From assembly GCF_003286085.1 (NCBI RefSeq), contig NW_020825331.1, positions 558,001 to 622,000 on the forward strand: DNA of 64,000 bases, read 5' to 3'. This document shows, piece by piece, positions 25,836 to 39,395 of the stretch (positions are counted from its first letter, which is position 1; every line of letters begins with the position of its first letter). Both the position numbers and the translations under genes were made by a program. The stretch comes from Drosophila persimilis (Eukaryota; Arthropoda; Insecta; Diptera; Drosophilidae). The notes below the pieces were generated by a model. It saw only the letters and a program-made list of their open reading frames with translations, was not told the origin of the DNA and ran no database searches.

Positions 25836-28800
25836 TAACATTACACTAATGTTGATGATCAAAAGATGAGTCGATATATGTACTGGCAGAGACTACATCT
25901 GGCTATAACATCTGTGACAAACCGAGAGAGGTACCAAGAGGTATCTTCTAGTCGGATCTTGTTCTTTGTTCTCATTTGATCCAAGCAATTTAAAATAAGT
26001 TTTCCAGCGGAATTTGACCGACATGTGTGGGGCAAAGCAGGCGGCTGCAAATGGAAAGAAAATGGTATACTATATAGAAGGGGCTGTCGAATGGGTGGCA
26101 GTGTGTGTTGGCTCATTAATTATGTTTGCTTTGATGGGTAGAAGAGTTGGCTTAGATGCTGGCTTTTGCTTCCCAGACAAAACTCAAGAATGAGGATTAA
26201 TTTGAGAGAAGATTCCAAGTCCAATTAATGGGAAACTATATGCGCAAGGATAAATGTACATAATCAAGAAAAATATATAGCATCGCTAATTACAATGGCA
26301 GCCAGCGAAATGGACTAGGGGAAATATTTATTCAAACGGAATTTAAATACAAAATAAATGCCGATTCAATCCACTCTGTTTCTCTCTTCAAATTTAAAAA
26401 TGTTCCGTTCACTTCCTTCAAGATGCCACAAAGATCATTACTGGTGCCGTAGCTCCATCAATCAGTGGGCAGAGATCTATCATTAGAACTCTCGTCGCAC
26501 CTTCGGCCCGCCTCTCGGATCACAACATTTAACGATCCCGACCAAAAACAACAAATCATTAATTATCCTCGCGGCGGATGGGTCCACGTCCACTCCGTCG
26601 TCGCATTTGATATTGGATAGCCAAAGTTCCGATATGTCTGCCAGATTGTCTCTGGCTGTGATGGCCCGGCCCGGTCTGGTCAAGTGGCTGGTGCTTGGGT
26701 GAGGAAATTTGTTGGTTGACCGCCGCTGCTGTGCCGCCGCCTCAAGTGCCGGAAGCAGGCTACAAGACATTTGTCAGCTGACAAGGACATGGACTACGGC
26801 AGTATCGGAGGCAGACAGCTTGGCGGCCTCAAGTGGTCTCCAGTTGAAGTGCCAGCGACAACAAACAAAAGGCGACCAGCCAACAGATTGGGATCGCTAG
26901 ATGGACCACACACGCTCAAAGGATATATGGTTTGTTCTTGAATTTCGGAAGCACGGATCATCCTTTCATGTTTCGCAGGGCCTGAAGAGGAGTATTTCTA
27001 ATTTACGTGTGCGTATCCTGTGCGGCGGGATCGTCCTTAGGTAATGGGGGAAAAACATGTTTGAACCGTTGGGAAGGACTTTGCTACTGGCAAGGAACTA
27101 CTTACCAGACACTGTTCAGAATTGTGACTAAGCAAAGAGATAGCCTTTAAGAAAGTTCACATTGTATGCACTCCTCTCCACTGCACTCCACTCCATCTTC
27201 GTATGTCTGTGCATTTCTGGAACATTTCATCCAAGTTGAACCCTACACACATGGGTCCCATCAGTAAGGTTTTTTTTCTTTATTTTTTACCATTTTTTAA
27301 TTCGTTTTTTTTCGTGTGCTTTTGGTTTTTGGCAATTAAAATGGCGAAACTGGCGAACAATATCGACATAATGAGCGGACAAAGCATCGGCACTTTGTTG
27401 CTATTATTGCTGCTCGGAACATGTGTAACAATTCATTAAATTGTCCCACCCACACATACGAACTCGGATACACACACACACACTTGCACACAGACAGATG
27501 CAGAACATATGCTAAATACAAAGAAGGGTTACAAAAGAAAATTAATGCGTGCGCTTCGATGGCGCAAAAAAAGGAGAAAAACAAGAGCGAGAGGGTCACG
27601 ACTATAGGATACCAACTAAACGGTTAATTAACCAGACAATCCTTTACAATGAGCACAAGAAAACAAGGAAATTCTTCTAAAACAATACCATTCTTGGTGC
27701 AATATTTGGGCAATTAGATCAAGGATCAGGTGAGGTTTTTGATTCTAATAAACAAAATATATTTGTATATTCTTAATGGTATTGGAAACGCTTTCATCTG
27801 TCCCACACAATATACCCTTTGGCTTGGCAAATACTCGGTATAAAAAGGTGAAGGAGATGAAGAGCTGCAGACGCAGCAGACGGAGTCTGTGGATCATTTG
27901 GTGGGTGGGTGGGTGGTTGGCTTGGGTGGTGCTGGTGCTGGTGCTGGTGCAGGCGGCAGCGCTAAAAAAAAAAGTGGCATTAAAAAGCCAATCCCTGGCT
28001 CTGGCAGACTCAATCTTTTATGTTGCTGTTGCTGCTCTTGGCTGGTGCTCTCCCTGTATTATCCCACTGCAAGGGTCTTCGTTTATTTAATGAGCAAGCC
28101 CACCGAACGACCCAAGGATACATAGGCAAATCCACACATATAGTATGGTTCATGGCTGTAGTTTCAGTTGCATTCCAAAATATAGAAGAGATAAACCGTT
28201 TTAAATGGGCTTTGTAAAACACAAAAATAGCTTCATTTTGGTCCTATACCCCTAAATCATGGATGTACAATAAAATGTAGGGAATAATATAAGCAATTTT
28301 ATGACCTTTCTTAGGATTTGTTTACCTGAAGATATATCAATTCAAAGTTAAGGGGTTCTGCTATTTCTTAAGACGCGACTAATTAAAAATAAACTAAGCA
28401 ATGATTATGTCCATGCTGATTATGGAGCGCACTGTACCTCAACTCTTGTTTGCGTCCATCTTTGCAAAGGTTGGCCAACGTATTTTCCTCTCCGATTGTT
28501 CTGCTGAACACATATAAATCGATTGCAAACTCCAGAAGAAGACTGTCCAAGCTCAAGGACTGTCCATGGGACTATCCAATGATATTGTACATCTTCAGCA
28601 ATTCAAACTATAATTTTGTGACCCTTTTTCTTCACATAGTTATGGTGTACAAATTTGATTAAAACATAAACAGATTTCCTTACATTTAATTCTAGCTTTA
28701 CTGAAGATCCCTGCCCTTTACAGTTCCCCGGGGAGTACGCCCTGAAGATGGCCACAAAACATTCTTGGCCCGAGCTCGGCCATGGGGCAGGCGCAGACCC

Positions 28801-28981
28801 CCAACACCCACCCCAACCCCAACCAAAAACCATCCCCACAGCAACAGTCCGGGAAGTGAACTTTTTTTTCGCCCCAGGCGCAACCCTTTCGCTCGCTTTT
28901 TAAGCCAAAGCGATGAGAGAAAGCGCCATGGCGCCAAAGCTTTCGCCATTTTAAATAAAAATTCCAGCTTGCTTGCCGCCG

Positions 28982-28996
28982 CCACCAGATGGCGCC
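28982..28996 (+). promoter_or_regulatory. CTCF-type insulator motif 1
   Basis: CCACCAGATGGCGCC matches the CTCF core consensus (CCAnnAGrTGGCGCC) at every informative base I can recall. It sits in a GC-rich patch next to AT-rich DNA. A second copy in the same orientation lies 224 bp downstream. Whether it is bound is inference. Confidence 0.5.
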
Positions 28997-29206
28997 GCCG
29001 CGTTCAGCCGAAATACAATGGATTTCCTGTGTCCGGCGGCAAAAGTAGAGCATCGAGTATGGCAAACTTTGGCCCTGAATTTAAAGGCACTCGCAAAGAC
29101 AGAAAATAGACTAGAAACGCGGAGCACAAACATACAAAATATGGATATGATGGCGGGCAAAAGATATTGAAATTAAGTTCAGGTTTGTACGGGTTCGCCG
29201 GCGGAT

Positions 29207-29220
29207 TGCCAGATGGCGCC
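29207..29220 (+). promoter_or_regulatory. CTCF-type insulator motif 2
   Basis: TGCCAGATGGCGCC shares the 12-bp core CCAGATGGCGCC with the motif at 28,982-28,996 and has the same orientation. Two near-consensus sites this close in otherwise unremarkable DNA suggest a boundary element. Confidence 0.5.
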
Positions 29221-31667
29221 ACGGAGGGCGGATATGGAAAATCGAAGAATAAGTCTTCGAAACAAAAAACTGCCAAACAGACTGGCCAATATGGTGTGAG
29301 TCGTGAGTTAAATGAACAGGATAAAAGTAATTATAATTGACACAGAAATGTATCGGTTTCCACAATGAAAAGATATACAAAATAATAACTGATTGATTTT
29401 ATTAAAAGTATAAAGTGCCTCTAAATACAAAAGACAAGGAAGATATTTTTAAAATATATCCATTCATGAATATGGATGGACATTCAACAGGAGGACAATC
29501 GCAATGCCATGATGGAGCAGACGAAGGCTCTAAGTACCCGGCAATACTCTTACGTATAGTATTGTTTATAATATCTAAATATGTGAATTAAGTAATACAT
29601 AACTAAATTCGTATGTCAAAGTTTCTATGGCTCAATAATTTGAAATTTTGGTTTGAAGCTACACATTTGTATCCTTTGTGGGTTTTTCGAATTAATACAA
29701 ATATTTTTCGTTTGCTTAACCAAAAACATCGAAGAATTATGTGAACCAAAGCGTTTTTTAAGAAGATTTTGAGGGGTACGAGTATTTTGGCCTGCAGACT
29801 AATTTTTGTCCCGAAGGACAATACAGAAATATGATAAATACATAAATAATTAATTGAAGTATATGATGATGAGGCTAAGATGTCTGAATAAATGGCTATG
29901 GAGCACCAAAACTGCACCCGAAATAGGTGTGATTAGCTATCATTTGGATACTCGCTTGAGTCCAGAGCCAGAGCCAAAGCGAAGTACGATGGAAGCATCG
30001 GTCAAGCATCTCTCAATCAAGCAAATGACTTTAACATCATCCCATCGAACAGCACAGCACCTTATCACCGTGTCGAGCCGCATCGAACACCGCCCAAACC
30101 ACAAAGTATATGTGGAAATACGTGTGTTGGCATTGTCAAAGTCAGGCATATCCGCAAAACGACCAGAAAATGCCAACCAATCGTGCAAGGCAGGAAAAGC
30201 CTCCATACCCTGCCATACCATACCTGCGACCAAGTGGCGAACACGAGTGCTCGTCGTATCTGGGCGCAAGTGCAATGATTTTGTGCGTGCAATTTTTGCT
30301 GGGCCATAGTCCAGCGGGGGGGGTAAACTACTCAGATGTTGCCTGCCCCCGCCGCGGCCCCACCAGCCAGCCAGCCAACTTGGCACTCGTCTGGTGGCTG
30401 GTGGACGGTCGAGGCAGCTCACTGAACCGGAAATTGGAGGTGTGCGGCAAAACACGACGTGACGTGACATTTCCTCTTCGTCAAAATGTCAAAATGCAGC
30501 CCCCAACGGCAGCCCGAGAGCGACATGGAAGCAAACAAAGGGCCACGCCACGCCATGCCACGCCACGCCACGCAGCGCCAGTGGCAGCCAGCACTCTCTA
30601 AGCATATGTATGGATGTACCATATTAATGAGCAATTTGATGGTCAAATCGGGGTTTCAATGCAGTCGGTACCCCAAGGAAGACCTTAAAGACCTCGAGGC
30701 ACGATGTTTTTGATTTATTTACTATTTGGTATTTATTCCAAATAATCGAATTAAAGAAAAAAGAGTCCGCTAATCTTAGATTTGCCATTCACCACTTACG
30801 CACTCATTCCGCGTTTCGATGTGTCTGGCAACTTGGGGAACAGCTGTTTTTTATACGAGAGCTATCGGAGGTTAACTTAATTTGTGATATAAAGTGGTTT
30901 CGTCGGTCTGGATTATCTCCCGAGGCGCCTGGAGATTATCCACACACTTTTGGGCCGCTCCGGAATATCTTATGGGTTTCTCTTTAGGGGTTTGATTGAA
31001 GAATGTTCTATACATAAATGCTTTTATAATATATACCACATTTTATTCGACTCCGGACTGCGTGGGCTATCGGACATTGCCCGTAGTATGCTGTACTTCT
31101 AATTGCATTTATGGATTACTGGTATGTGTGTGTCATGGGCTATACGACCAGAATTCATATACGATCATATAGTTACAGATTTCGGAGCCACTCATTTCGG
31201 TTGAACGCGCCCCACAGAGCCCTCAGAGCCCACAGAGCAGCGCCACCCTCGATTTTGGGGGCGCCACGCTTGGCCAAGCTTCGTCTTAAGAAGCCTGGGG
31301 CCCAGGCCCGGCCAAAGATGCCGGGAATTGGTTCCGAGTGAGTGACCAGCAAGTTTGGTCAACCGCAACGGGGCAAGCGAGAGGCAACAACAAATTGATT
31401 AGCTCCGCAGTCATGGTTGTTGTTGTTGTTGTTGCACATTTAGCTGGTTGACGCCTGGCACGACCGAAGGCAAACGGCGAAACCCTTTGACAACATAATT
31501 ACATAATTAGCTACCAATGAGCGGAGCGTAGTTTGGACCATGGTCAACCAGAGAGAGAGAGAGAGGGGGAGAGCAACCCCTGGTTACTACCCTCGTCAGC
31601 TGTTTGAGCCGGGCCCAGCAAGGAGCCAGGAGCCGAGGGAAAAGATGATTGAATGACTCCAGGACGA

Positions 31668-31693
31668 ACGCAGTGCAGTGCAGTGCAGTGCAG
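31668..31693. repeat. (CAGTG)5 pentanucleotide repeat
   Basis: Five GCAGT units in tandem. A 5-bp unit cannot keep a frame, so it argues against coding here. Confidence 0.85.
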
Positions 31694-34600
31694 GGAAAGG
31701 TGAATGGCAGGATCCTAGGATGCCTTGGGAGGAGGATCATCTGTCAAGCGCATTTAGCTAAAATGCATTAAAACCAGAGAAAACCAGGACAATGCCCCGA
31801 ACCGCTCCGAACCGAACCGAGCCGATCCGAGTAGAGCCCAAAGATCAATAAGAGGACACTTTGGCTAAGCGGCTTACACAACGACAACGACATCGACTCG
31901 GAAGTGCCTAATGCATCATGTTGCATCTACATGCTGAAGACATGTTAAGATATCCAAGGTATATCTATATACATATTGTAGATACATATATCAAGGAATC
32001 AAGCAAACAGAAGGAGGGACAATGGCCTCGGGAAGGGAAAAGAACAATGCGGCTAACCGTGCGCAAGCGGCTCAGCGGAGATAACGGCGGCAAAAAGGAC
32101 ATGGGAAAAAAGTAATCCCAGCAAGGACAACAAGGACAACGGTACAACGACAACACACAACCTGTGGCAATGTCACCGATATCAAGTAGCTGCAGGAGGA
32201 TTGATTACCCAGCCGATTAAGAGCCGATTACCACTGACATTGGTTCCCATGAATGAATCTCCGTAGCACACCAAAGCCCTGAATGGATGTCGCTCCTGCG
32301 GCAAAAGATCATAGAATCCTATGGGACGGGGGGGAGGCACTGAAGCTGGTTCAGGTGTCACAGCCACAGATTCCCAGCCTCTCTAATCCCGCCACAAGCA
32401 GAATAACCAAAGCGAAATCCCAACCCCTTTGGCTGGAACCATCTATGGGTCTTTAAGGTATGTACAGATACCATATAAATATTCTGTTTATTATTGACTA
32501 ACGTATCTTAAAAATAGTTATTCCAAGCAGCTTTGCAAACGGTTATAGTAAAAGGGAAGCCCATGTGCATCTGTGCACGAAAAATCAAAGCCAATCTGAA
32601 GCCTCACGAAGTTGATATCGACATTATCCAATGTCCAATATCTTGTATGTACATAGATACGTAAAAGTTTTCCTTTCCCCAGTATATCTTTTAATCGAGG
32701 ACTTTCCCAAGCGACTACTTATCCAGCAAGCATCGGATTACTCTAGAAGTTACAGGAAAAACAGTAATCATATAAAGAGAGCTACATGGGAACCACCGAT
32801 TGGTAGAAGAATGAAGAGAAATCATATCCTTGGATCCAGGTCTTACGCGAGGATTTGCATCCATCTGTTGGGTAATATTAACCGGCTTTCCTCCGGGGTC
32901 TTGACTTTACTTTGTCTTTGTCTTATTTGAATAATTTACGACCTGCCTTTTAGGGTGAACCCTTTTTCGGGTCGAGGCGTAAATTGTGATGAAAATCGCT
33001 GAAACGCCATTTAACCGCGACGGCCATTACCCAACCACCCAGCCACCCTGCCGCTCTGGCTCCATCGCCCCCATCCCGCGCTCTGGGGCACTTTATCAAC
33101 ATTTCCGCGTTTTATGGCCTCCAAGGAAATGTTCCACAACTTGACAAAGGCCCAGAGGCCCAGCCGAGAAGCCAAATTGAAAGAAAAGTTTTAATTATTT
33201 TTAATTTTCATGATTAGTACTTTGCGTTTACACCACCCAAGACATGCCTCCGCGGACCAGACCAGGCCAGACCCACCCCCCGACCAGGCCCTTGTTAATT
33301 AAGCCTAACAATAGTGGGCGTCTCCACCTCCCCACCGCGCCCCGCATTGGCCCCGCCCCGCGTGGTGATAATGATAATTTTCTCACTTTCTCTGCTGCCT
33401 GCCACCGAGGGGGGAACAGCCCCTGGGCTGTGCTGTGGCATCTTCTGCTCTTGACACAAGTTAATGAGTTTCGCGCTTTTGCGCCTGCCAAATGCCACCA
33501 TCGGGTGTACTTAACGCTATTCCTGTATTTCTGCACTCGGCTCCCTGTCTCTATCTGTAGCTCTCTTTCCGTCTGCGGCTGTCTTGTTGTGCGGCTACCC
33601 CCAAAAAAGGCGTTTTGGCTTTTTGGCAATTTTATAATTGTTTCTTTATGCAAAGCGACAACTCCAGCTCCGAAGAGTAAGAGAATGAAAACTTTCTAGT
33701 TCTACCTGGTGAGCCCCACGGGCCCCCCTGCCCCGCCCACTCCCCGTCCATCAGTAAATGCTTAAAGCCCTTTTCGGATAACCCAAAGGCCCAACATTGT
33801 CATCTCAATGACAAAAGGTGAGTGAGTGGCGGAGCTAAAAGGGGATTTTCCATGGGCTTAAGAGGGGCAAGAGCTAAATATAGAGAGAGCGAGTGATGGC
33901 TGAGATGAGATGACAAATACTTACGCTACAAATGGCACTTCCAGAAGGGAAACTAGTATAATACCTAGTTTCTCCTTACAGATCATGGGATAAATGATGG
34001 AATCCCATTATGAACCAGAGGTAAAGAGCTTGGATCTACTTTGGATGGAATTGTAATAAAATGTGGATGCAAGAAGAGAGTTCACTCTCTTTAACTCCTT
34101 AAATGTACCTTGAATATCAAAATAATAACCTTAAGTGTAGCTACGATATTTCCATTAAAGTCTTAAAGCAAATCCATGTAATACCCTGCCCAAACACAAT
34201 ACAAATTCTATATAATTACCAGCACACCTGCAGCTGAGTTACGAAACGCACTGTATAGTATCTGTGTGCAAACACTTGCTGCCATTTAGGGTCATGTTTC
34301 CCTTACAAACCATTAGGTCCATTCATTTCAGCTCCTTTCAAGATGCTCCCTCCCTTGGCCAAGGACAATTCCATTCATATTAGCCTAGTTAGCAGGCCTC
34401 TCTCTCCCGGCTGTCATCGGGCAAATTCCCACTAATTCTCCGTAAATCTATCATGGATTCTTGCACTCAATTGTGCCGACGACAATTTGTTGGCCCAACC
34501 GAAAGTTCTGAGGGCGTTGCCGACGCACAAAAGGAGACAAAAAGCGAGCATGAAAATAAATTAGTTAGATGCCCCTCTCGATCTGACCAGTGCAACGAAT

Positions 34601-37023
34601 AGCAACAAAAAAGGTGTGATTCCACAGAAACAGAGAGAGCCGGGAGAAATTGTAACAAGTCAATTTTTCTTGAGATGAAAAGGCCGACACCAGGTCCCGG
34701 CCCGACCAACTGACCAGACAATGCGTCTGGTTTGTCGTCTGGTTTTTTTGGTCTGGTCAGCAGGCACAATTTTGGGACATGTTTTTGGAAAAATGTTTAC
34801 AAAACATACTACCGACACATTCCTCCCCTAACCCAACTCCATTTAAACTAAATCAAAGCGCATTGTCTTCGCTGAAAGAACAAATATTTTGTTTGGTGTT
34901 TTTTTTTTCAGTGGGGGCGTGGGAAATGGCAAATGGCACCAGGAAAACTCTAGGAAATCATCTATTTAAATATACCAAATATACAATTTGTATTCACTGA
35001 ATGCTCTCCATTCCATCAATTACTATCAATATTATTTATTCCAAATTTGTGGCTGGCCACAAACGAAGAGTGGAGCCTTCTGACCCATAAATCAGTGCAA
35101 AAAAAATGAGCAAATAAATACATACATTTATTCTGTATATATGTACATAACTTATATATTTTTATATGTATGTGCCGCCACCCCTTCTATAAAAACGAAT
35201 GCCAGACAATGTTGTGGAACGCATAAATCTTGAGTAAATAATTTTCGCCGGCACAGCCGAAAATGACAAAGTTTATTTGGCGGTTGCTCTGTGCGGTGGC
35301 CTGGGGATTTTCTATATTTTTCTTTTTTATTTTTTTGGGGTTTTTTTCCTCGTTATTTGCGGATCCACGCAGATGGGCGGTTTTGTGTGGTCATGCCAGA
35401 AATGTATTTATATATGTGTGCAACTACATATATATCATCGAGTCTATGTATTCATACTTATAACATTTAAATTTAGTGCGAACACGAAAACATTTCGAAT
35501 GTTGAATTGATGAAGATGATGTGGCATCGGTGGCAAACATATGGGTAAAAACACAATGCAGAATGCTGATTAATATCAGTGCGGCAGTCATCTAATTGAA
35601 ACCTTTTTAATTGCAAGTATATGTACATTTTATCCAAGTTAAGTATTAGTATAAAATACACCATCAAGTATGCGTTTAAATAGATCAAAATTAATTAATT
35701 AATGTTGTACTGTTTCGTTGTACATTCCTTTAGAAATTAAATAGAATTCACTTTTTAATACGTATTACGTATAGTAATATAATAAAGTATTTTTACTTAA
35801 TAAATAAATATTTGAAATGTAATATAATATTTAATTTAATTGTGGAATTATTTTAAAACTCTTAAATAAATAATTTCATATTTCCACTCTCGGCTGAATG
35901 GCCTAAATATTTAAGTCTTAGTGAAAATATTTAAATTTCAGGTCATGTTTTCTCTGAAAGCAGCTAGATATTATCCTTTAAATCATTTAATAATTGGTTT
36001 GCAAGAGAAATGCTAGTAAATATTTACTCCAAGACGAGTGAGCCGAGTGTTCAGTCGGACAGGAAAAGATAGTCAGAATGATAAAATATGCCCCTTGTTA
36101 AGAAACAATTGGAATTGTTGAACTTGAAAATGATTGTCAAGAAAATATTCTTTAATTATTCTCCCCTATAAAATATGATATACATAGGACTTACAATTCC
36201 CGACCATAATCCGAGTTGCCTCCAGTGATAGAAGGGAATTCGTTTTGCTCTCGAATCAATCATCAACTGAAAGTTTCACACACTCACTCTCTCCCTCTCT
36301 ACCTCTCTGGCACTAGCCTCTTTTGTGCCTCCTGTAGGCAATCCCTCCTCCTGCCAAACAAAGAATGGAAATGAATACGAAACGAGAAAACCATTTTGGC
36401 CAAAGACGAGCGGTGCGTTGTTGCAACCCGCAGATTGCCACGGTGCCACTCCACTCCACTTCACTCCACTCCCCTCTGCTCTGCTCTGTGCTGATCCTAT
36501 CCCAACCAGCCCCTCCCCCTTTTCTGCATGGCTATAGTTTTGTAACTGTTCCCCCTCCCCTCTCCCCTCCAGGTCCACCATTTTGAGTGCCACTACTGCA
36601 TTCGTGTGTGCGTGTGCGTGCGTGTGCGTGTGCGTGTGCACACCCCCAAAATAAGAGGCAAGAAAAATGCACGATACGCTTCGGTTGCATTTAGTTTTTG
36701 TGTTGCTGCTCTCAAGAGGTACCCATCTACTCTATTATCACCCCCTGCCTTCTGGCCATCGCCATTCCATTCCCCCTGTTCTATGGCCATATCCCCCTCC
36801 TCCTGTTGGCCATAACAAGCATAAACCACCACGCGGTGCTCACGCTGTTTTTGTATCTACTATATGTGTGGCTCGTTCTTGCGTATCTATGAATCTTCCC
36901 TCCTTGTATCCGTGTATCCGTGCGTCTCACTCTCACTCTGCCTCTGGCCTCTGGCCCGTGTGTGAGTGTGTGAGTGTGTGGAAGGCCGCGCGTTTTTGGT
37001 TGGTGACCGCCTGCCGCAGATGA

Positions 37024-37065
37024 TCATCATCATCAGCCTCAGCATCATCATCATCATCATCATCA
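37024..37065. repeat. (CAT)n trinucleotide repeat
   Basis: CAT/ATG triplets interrupted once by CAGCCTCAG. It reads as poly-Met, poly-His or poly-Ile in spurious frames. Confidence 0.85.
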
Positions 37066-38400
37066 GAAACAACAGCAACATCCAACCTCTATAATAATAT
37101 CACGAACCGCTTCTGTCGTCTGTTTGGTGGTGCGTGGTGCGTGGTGCATGCCGCTGCCACTGCCGCTGGTAGTGCCCCTCCCTGGCTGCTGGTGGTGAGT
37201 GCCGCGTGTCATCTTCCCCATGCAGCATACACACTCGTATGTGTGCCGGGTACCCTGATAGTGTGTGGATAATAATAGGCACAATCCAAATGGGAAACGT
37301 CCATAAATATTGAGCAGAAAAAAGCTCAATAAGTGATCAAAGTACCCAGAATATAGGAAGCGAAGGTATTGGATACTAGTATAATACAAAATAAATAGAA
37401 ACAACAAAGAAGCAAGCAATTCGAATTGAATTTCAATAAGTTTTAGATGATTCCACAAAAGTGTACATACATAAATATATCTACCCTTTATAGTAGATAG
37501 ATATATAATCAAAGATATATCAACAAAGAGTACCAGATTTTATGCAATATTCTGCGATACCCTTCGACAGACAGACAGAGGATTTACACAAAAACCTATC
37601 CGAACTCCGACTTTTCTCCATACTCGAAGTTTTCTCTTCAAACTTTTCCACCGACCCATCCTCCCATTCTCCTCGAAAATGGCTGGGCGTGTGGTGCCGC
37701 ACTTCAGCTGCCCGGCCTCCCCCCTTCTCCCTCTAATAATAGCCCCCCTCAACGGTGCACACCCCCTGGGCACGGCACTGGAAAACCAAAGGTAAAAAAA
37801 AGGGCGCGTTTACAAATATTTGTCGTTGCATCCGCTGCAGGAGTCGGATCCCCGAGTCAGAGCTAGAAAAAAAAGGACATTAATTTTATTTAATAGAATT
37901 TTTGTCGTTTTTGGCTGCCGTTGTGTCGAGAGCACAACATAATTCTTAGTAGCATTTTGCGACAATGGATAACATTGCGTTTGTTTGTCAGGCCAAAAAC
38001 TGTCACAGCCACGCAGCCTCGGTGCCTCGCAAGGGATCGGGAACAGGAACGGGAACGGGATCGGGATCGGGATCGAGCATTTTCATTCATTGTCGAGCGC
38101 TCAGCGTTTTCATTGATCCTGGCCCCGAGACAAAGGATTCATTCGAATAGAAGGAAAGCGAGACGAGAAATGAGACACAGACAGAGAGACAGATAGCATT
38201 TGATAGCAGGGCAGAAGTCAGCAGAGAGAGGGATACACTCGCAGTGTCCTTTTTGTCCTTATTCGCTGTTGTTGGTGTGCGAGAGTTTTCCAACACGATC
38301 AGCCCCCTTTTGTCTAGTCAGCGCCCAGTTTTCTGTCAGACAAAGCGGAGACTTTGACATTCGATGTCTTCCTTTTCGTCCTTTCTCCCTATATCACCCA

Positions 38401-38441
38401 ATACGGCATAAGGCATACGGCATACGGCATACGGCATACGG
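38401..38441. repeat. GGCATAC heptamer tandem repeat
   Basis: About five GGCATAC units, one with an A in place of C (GGCATAA). A pure heptamer repeat is incompatible with coding. Confidence 0.85.
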
Positions 38442-38964
38442 TAGATGTCCTTTTGTCGCCTCGAACCTAGGCATTGTTTGCCCCCCGTCCCAGAGTCAAT
38501 AGATTTTCCACTGCCGTTTCTCAGTTGCAGCTCTAGTGTTTGATGTTTTATTTATTTCTTTACGACGTCATTGCCTCGAGCCTGATGTTTTAATTTACGA
38601 GAATCCCAGACTGGGTGAGCGGTGTGAGGAGTGCCCCCGAAAAACACGGCCCAACGATGCGGAACGGACACATCTGATCATCATAGTGGATCAGAACAGA
38701 TCAGATCACTCAACCAGCTCGTAAAAAACTTGTCAATATTTTCATTGGACAATTGATGAATGTCCGAGACAGGCCGAACAATCTAACGATTTCTGGTGCT
38801 GTACATATCTCGAGATGGTGGGAGTTCTGGGTGTTCCAATGGAGTTTTTTGTGCATTCAAGGAGTTCTTCCTTGAGAATTCCCCCGTAGTAGAACCGTTG
38901 TGTCTCTGATATATTGAACTATCTACAGAAAACGACATATTTTTTAAGTCTTATTATACTCCAT

Positions 38965-39395
38965 ATATTTATACCCGATACTTAATCAGCATGGCTCTCC
39001 TCCACCAGAAGGCGCTAACATTGCACGACACGGCAAAGAATGCGTGCGAGAGAGACATAAAATTATCATTCTAATAATTTTCATTTTTATTTGTATAATT
39101 ATTATTTTTGATTTTTATTAAATAGTTATTATTATAATTATTATTCTTGATTTTTATTGTATAATTAATTATTTGTATAATGATTTTTTTGCATAATTAT
39201 TATTTTGGATTCTTATTGTTTAATTATTATTTTTGATTTGTATTGTTTTTGCTTAAAATAAAACTAAAAAAATTTAAAGAAAAAACTGAAGGGAAGGAAA
39301 GTCCGATATCACAGGAGTGTGGATACACACATCCATTTTCACCACAAATCTAATATACCCCAATACTCACTTTGAGTATCGGGTATATAATGCAG
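38965..39395. mobile_element. DINE-1-like remnant with AT-rich core
   Basis: The left end (38,971 on) begins TATACCCGATACTTAATCAG. The right end, read on the minus strand from about 39,392, gives TATACCCGATACTCAAAGTG followed by GAGTATTGGGGTATATTAG and a GTGGTGAAAATGGATGTG block. This matches the subterminal hairpin and flank I know from Drosophila DINE-1 (Helentron-like, non-autonomous) repeats. Between the ends, 39,061-39,260 is an imperfect TTATTATTTTTGATTTTTATTG repeat. The two ends face each other, which suggests two copies or a rearranged copy. No coding capacity is present. Confidence 0.5.

Larger units (their letters stand above)
24321..28960. other. Non-coding desert, third part
   Basis: No supported exon. 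It includes (CA)16 at 25,630-25,662, CTCACT repeats at 25,687-25,710 and a DINE-1-like fragment near 25.8 kb. The 64-codon plus-strand frame at 24,530-24,724 and the 95-codon minus-strand frame at 26,483-26,770 lie in more balanced sequence, but they resemble no family and have no splice context I trust. Confidence 0.6.
29221..38964. other. Non-coding desert, fourth part
   Basis: No supported exon. Simple tracts include (AGTGC)5 at 31,668-31,693, GT-rich DNA at 36,603-36,639, (CAT)n at 37,024-37,065, GGGAACG/GGGATC repeats at 38,034-38,075 and GGCATAC repeats at 38,401-38,441. The region 35.5-36.2 kb is AT-rich and featureless. Longer frames such as the minus-strand 176-codon one at 29,940-30,470 have no domain and uneven composition. 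Confidence 0.65.
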
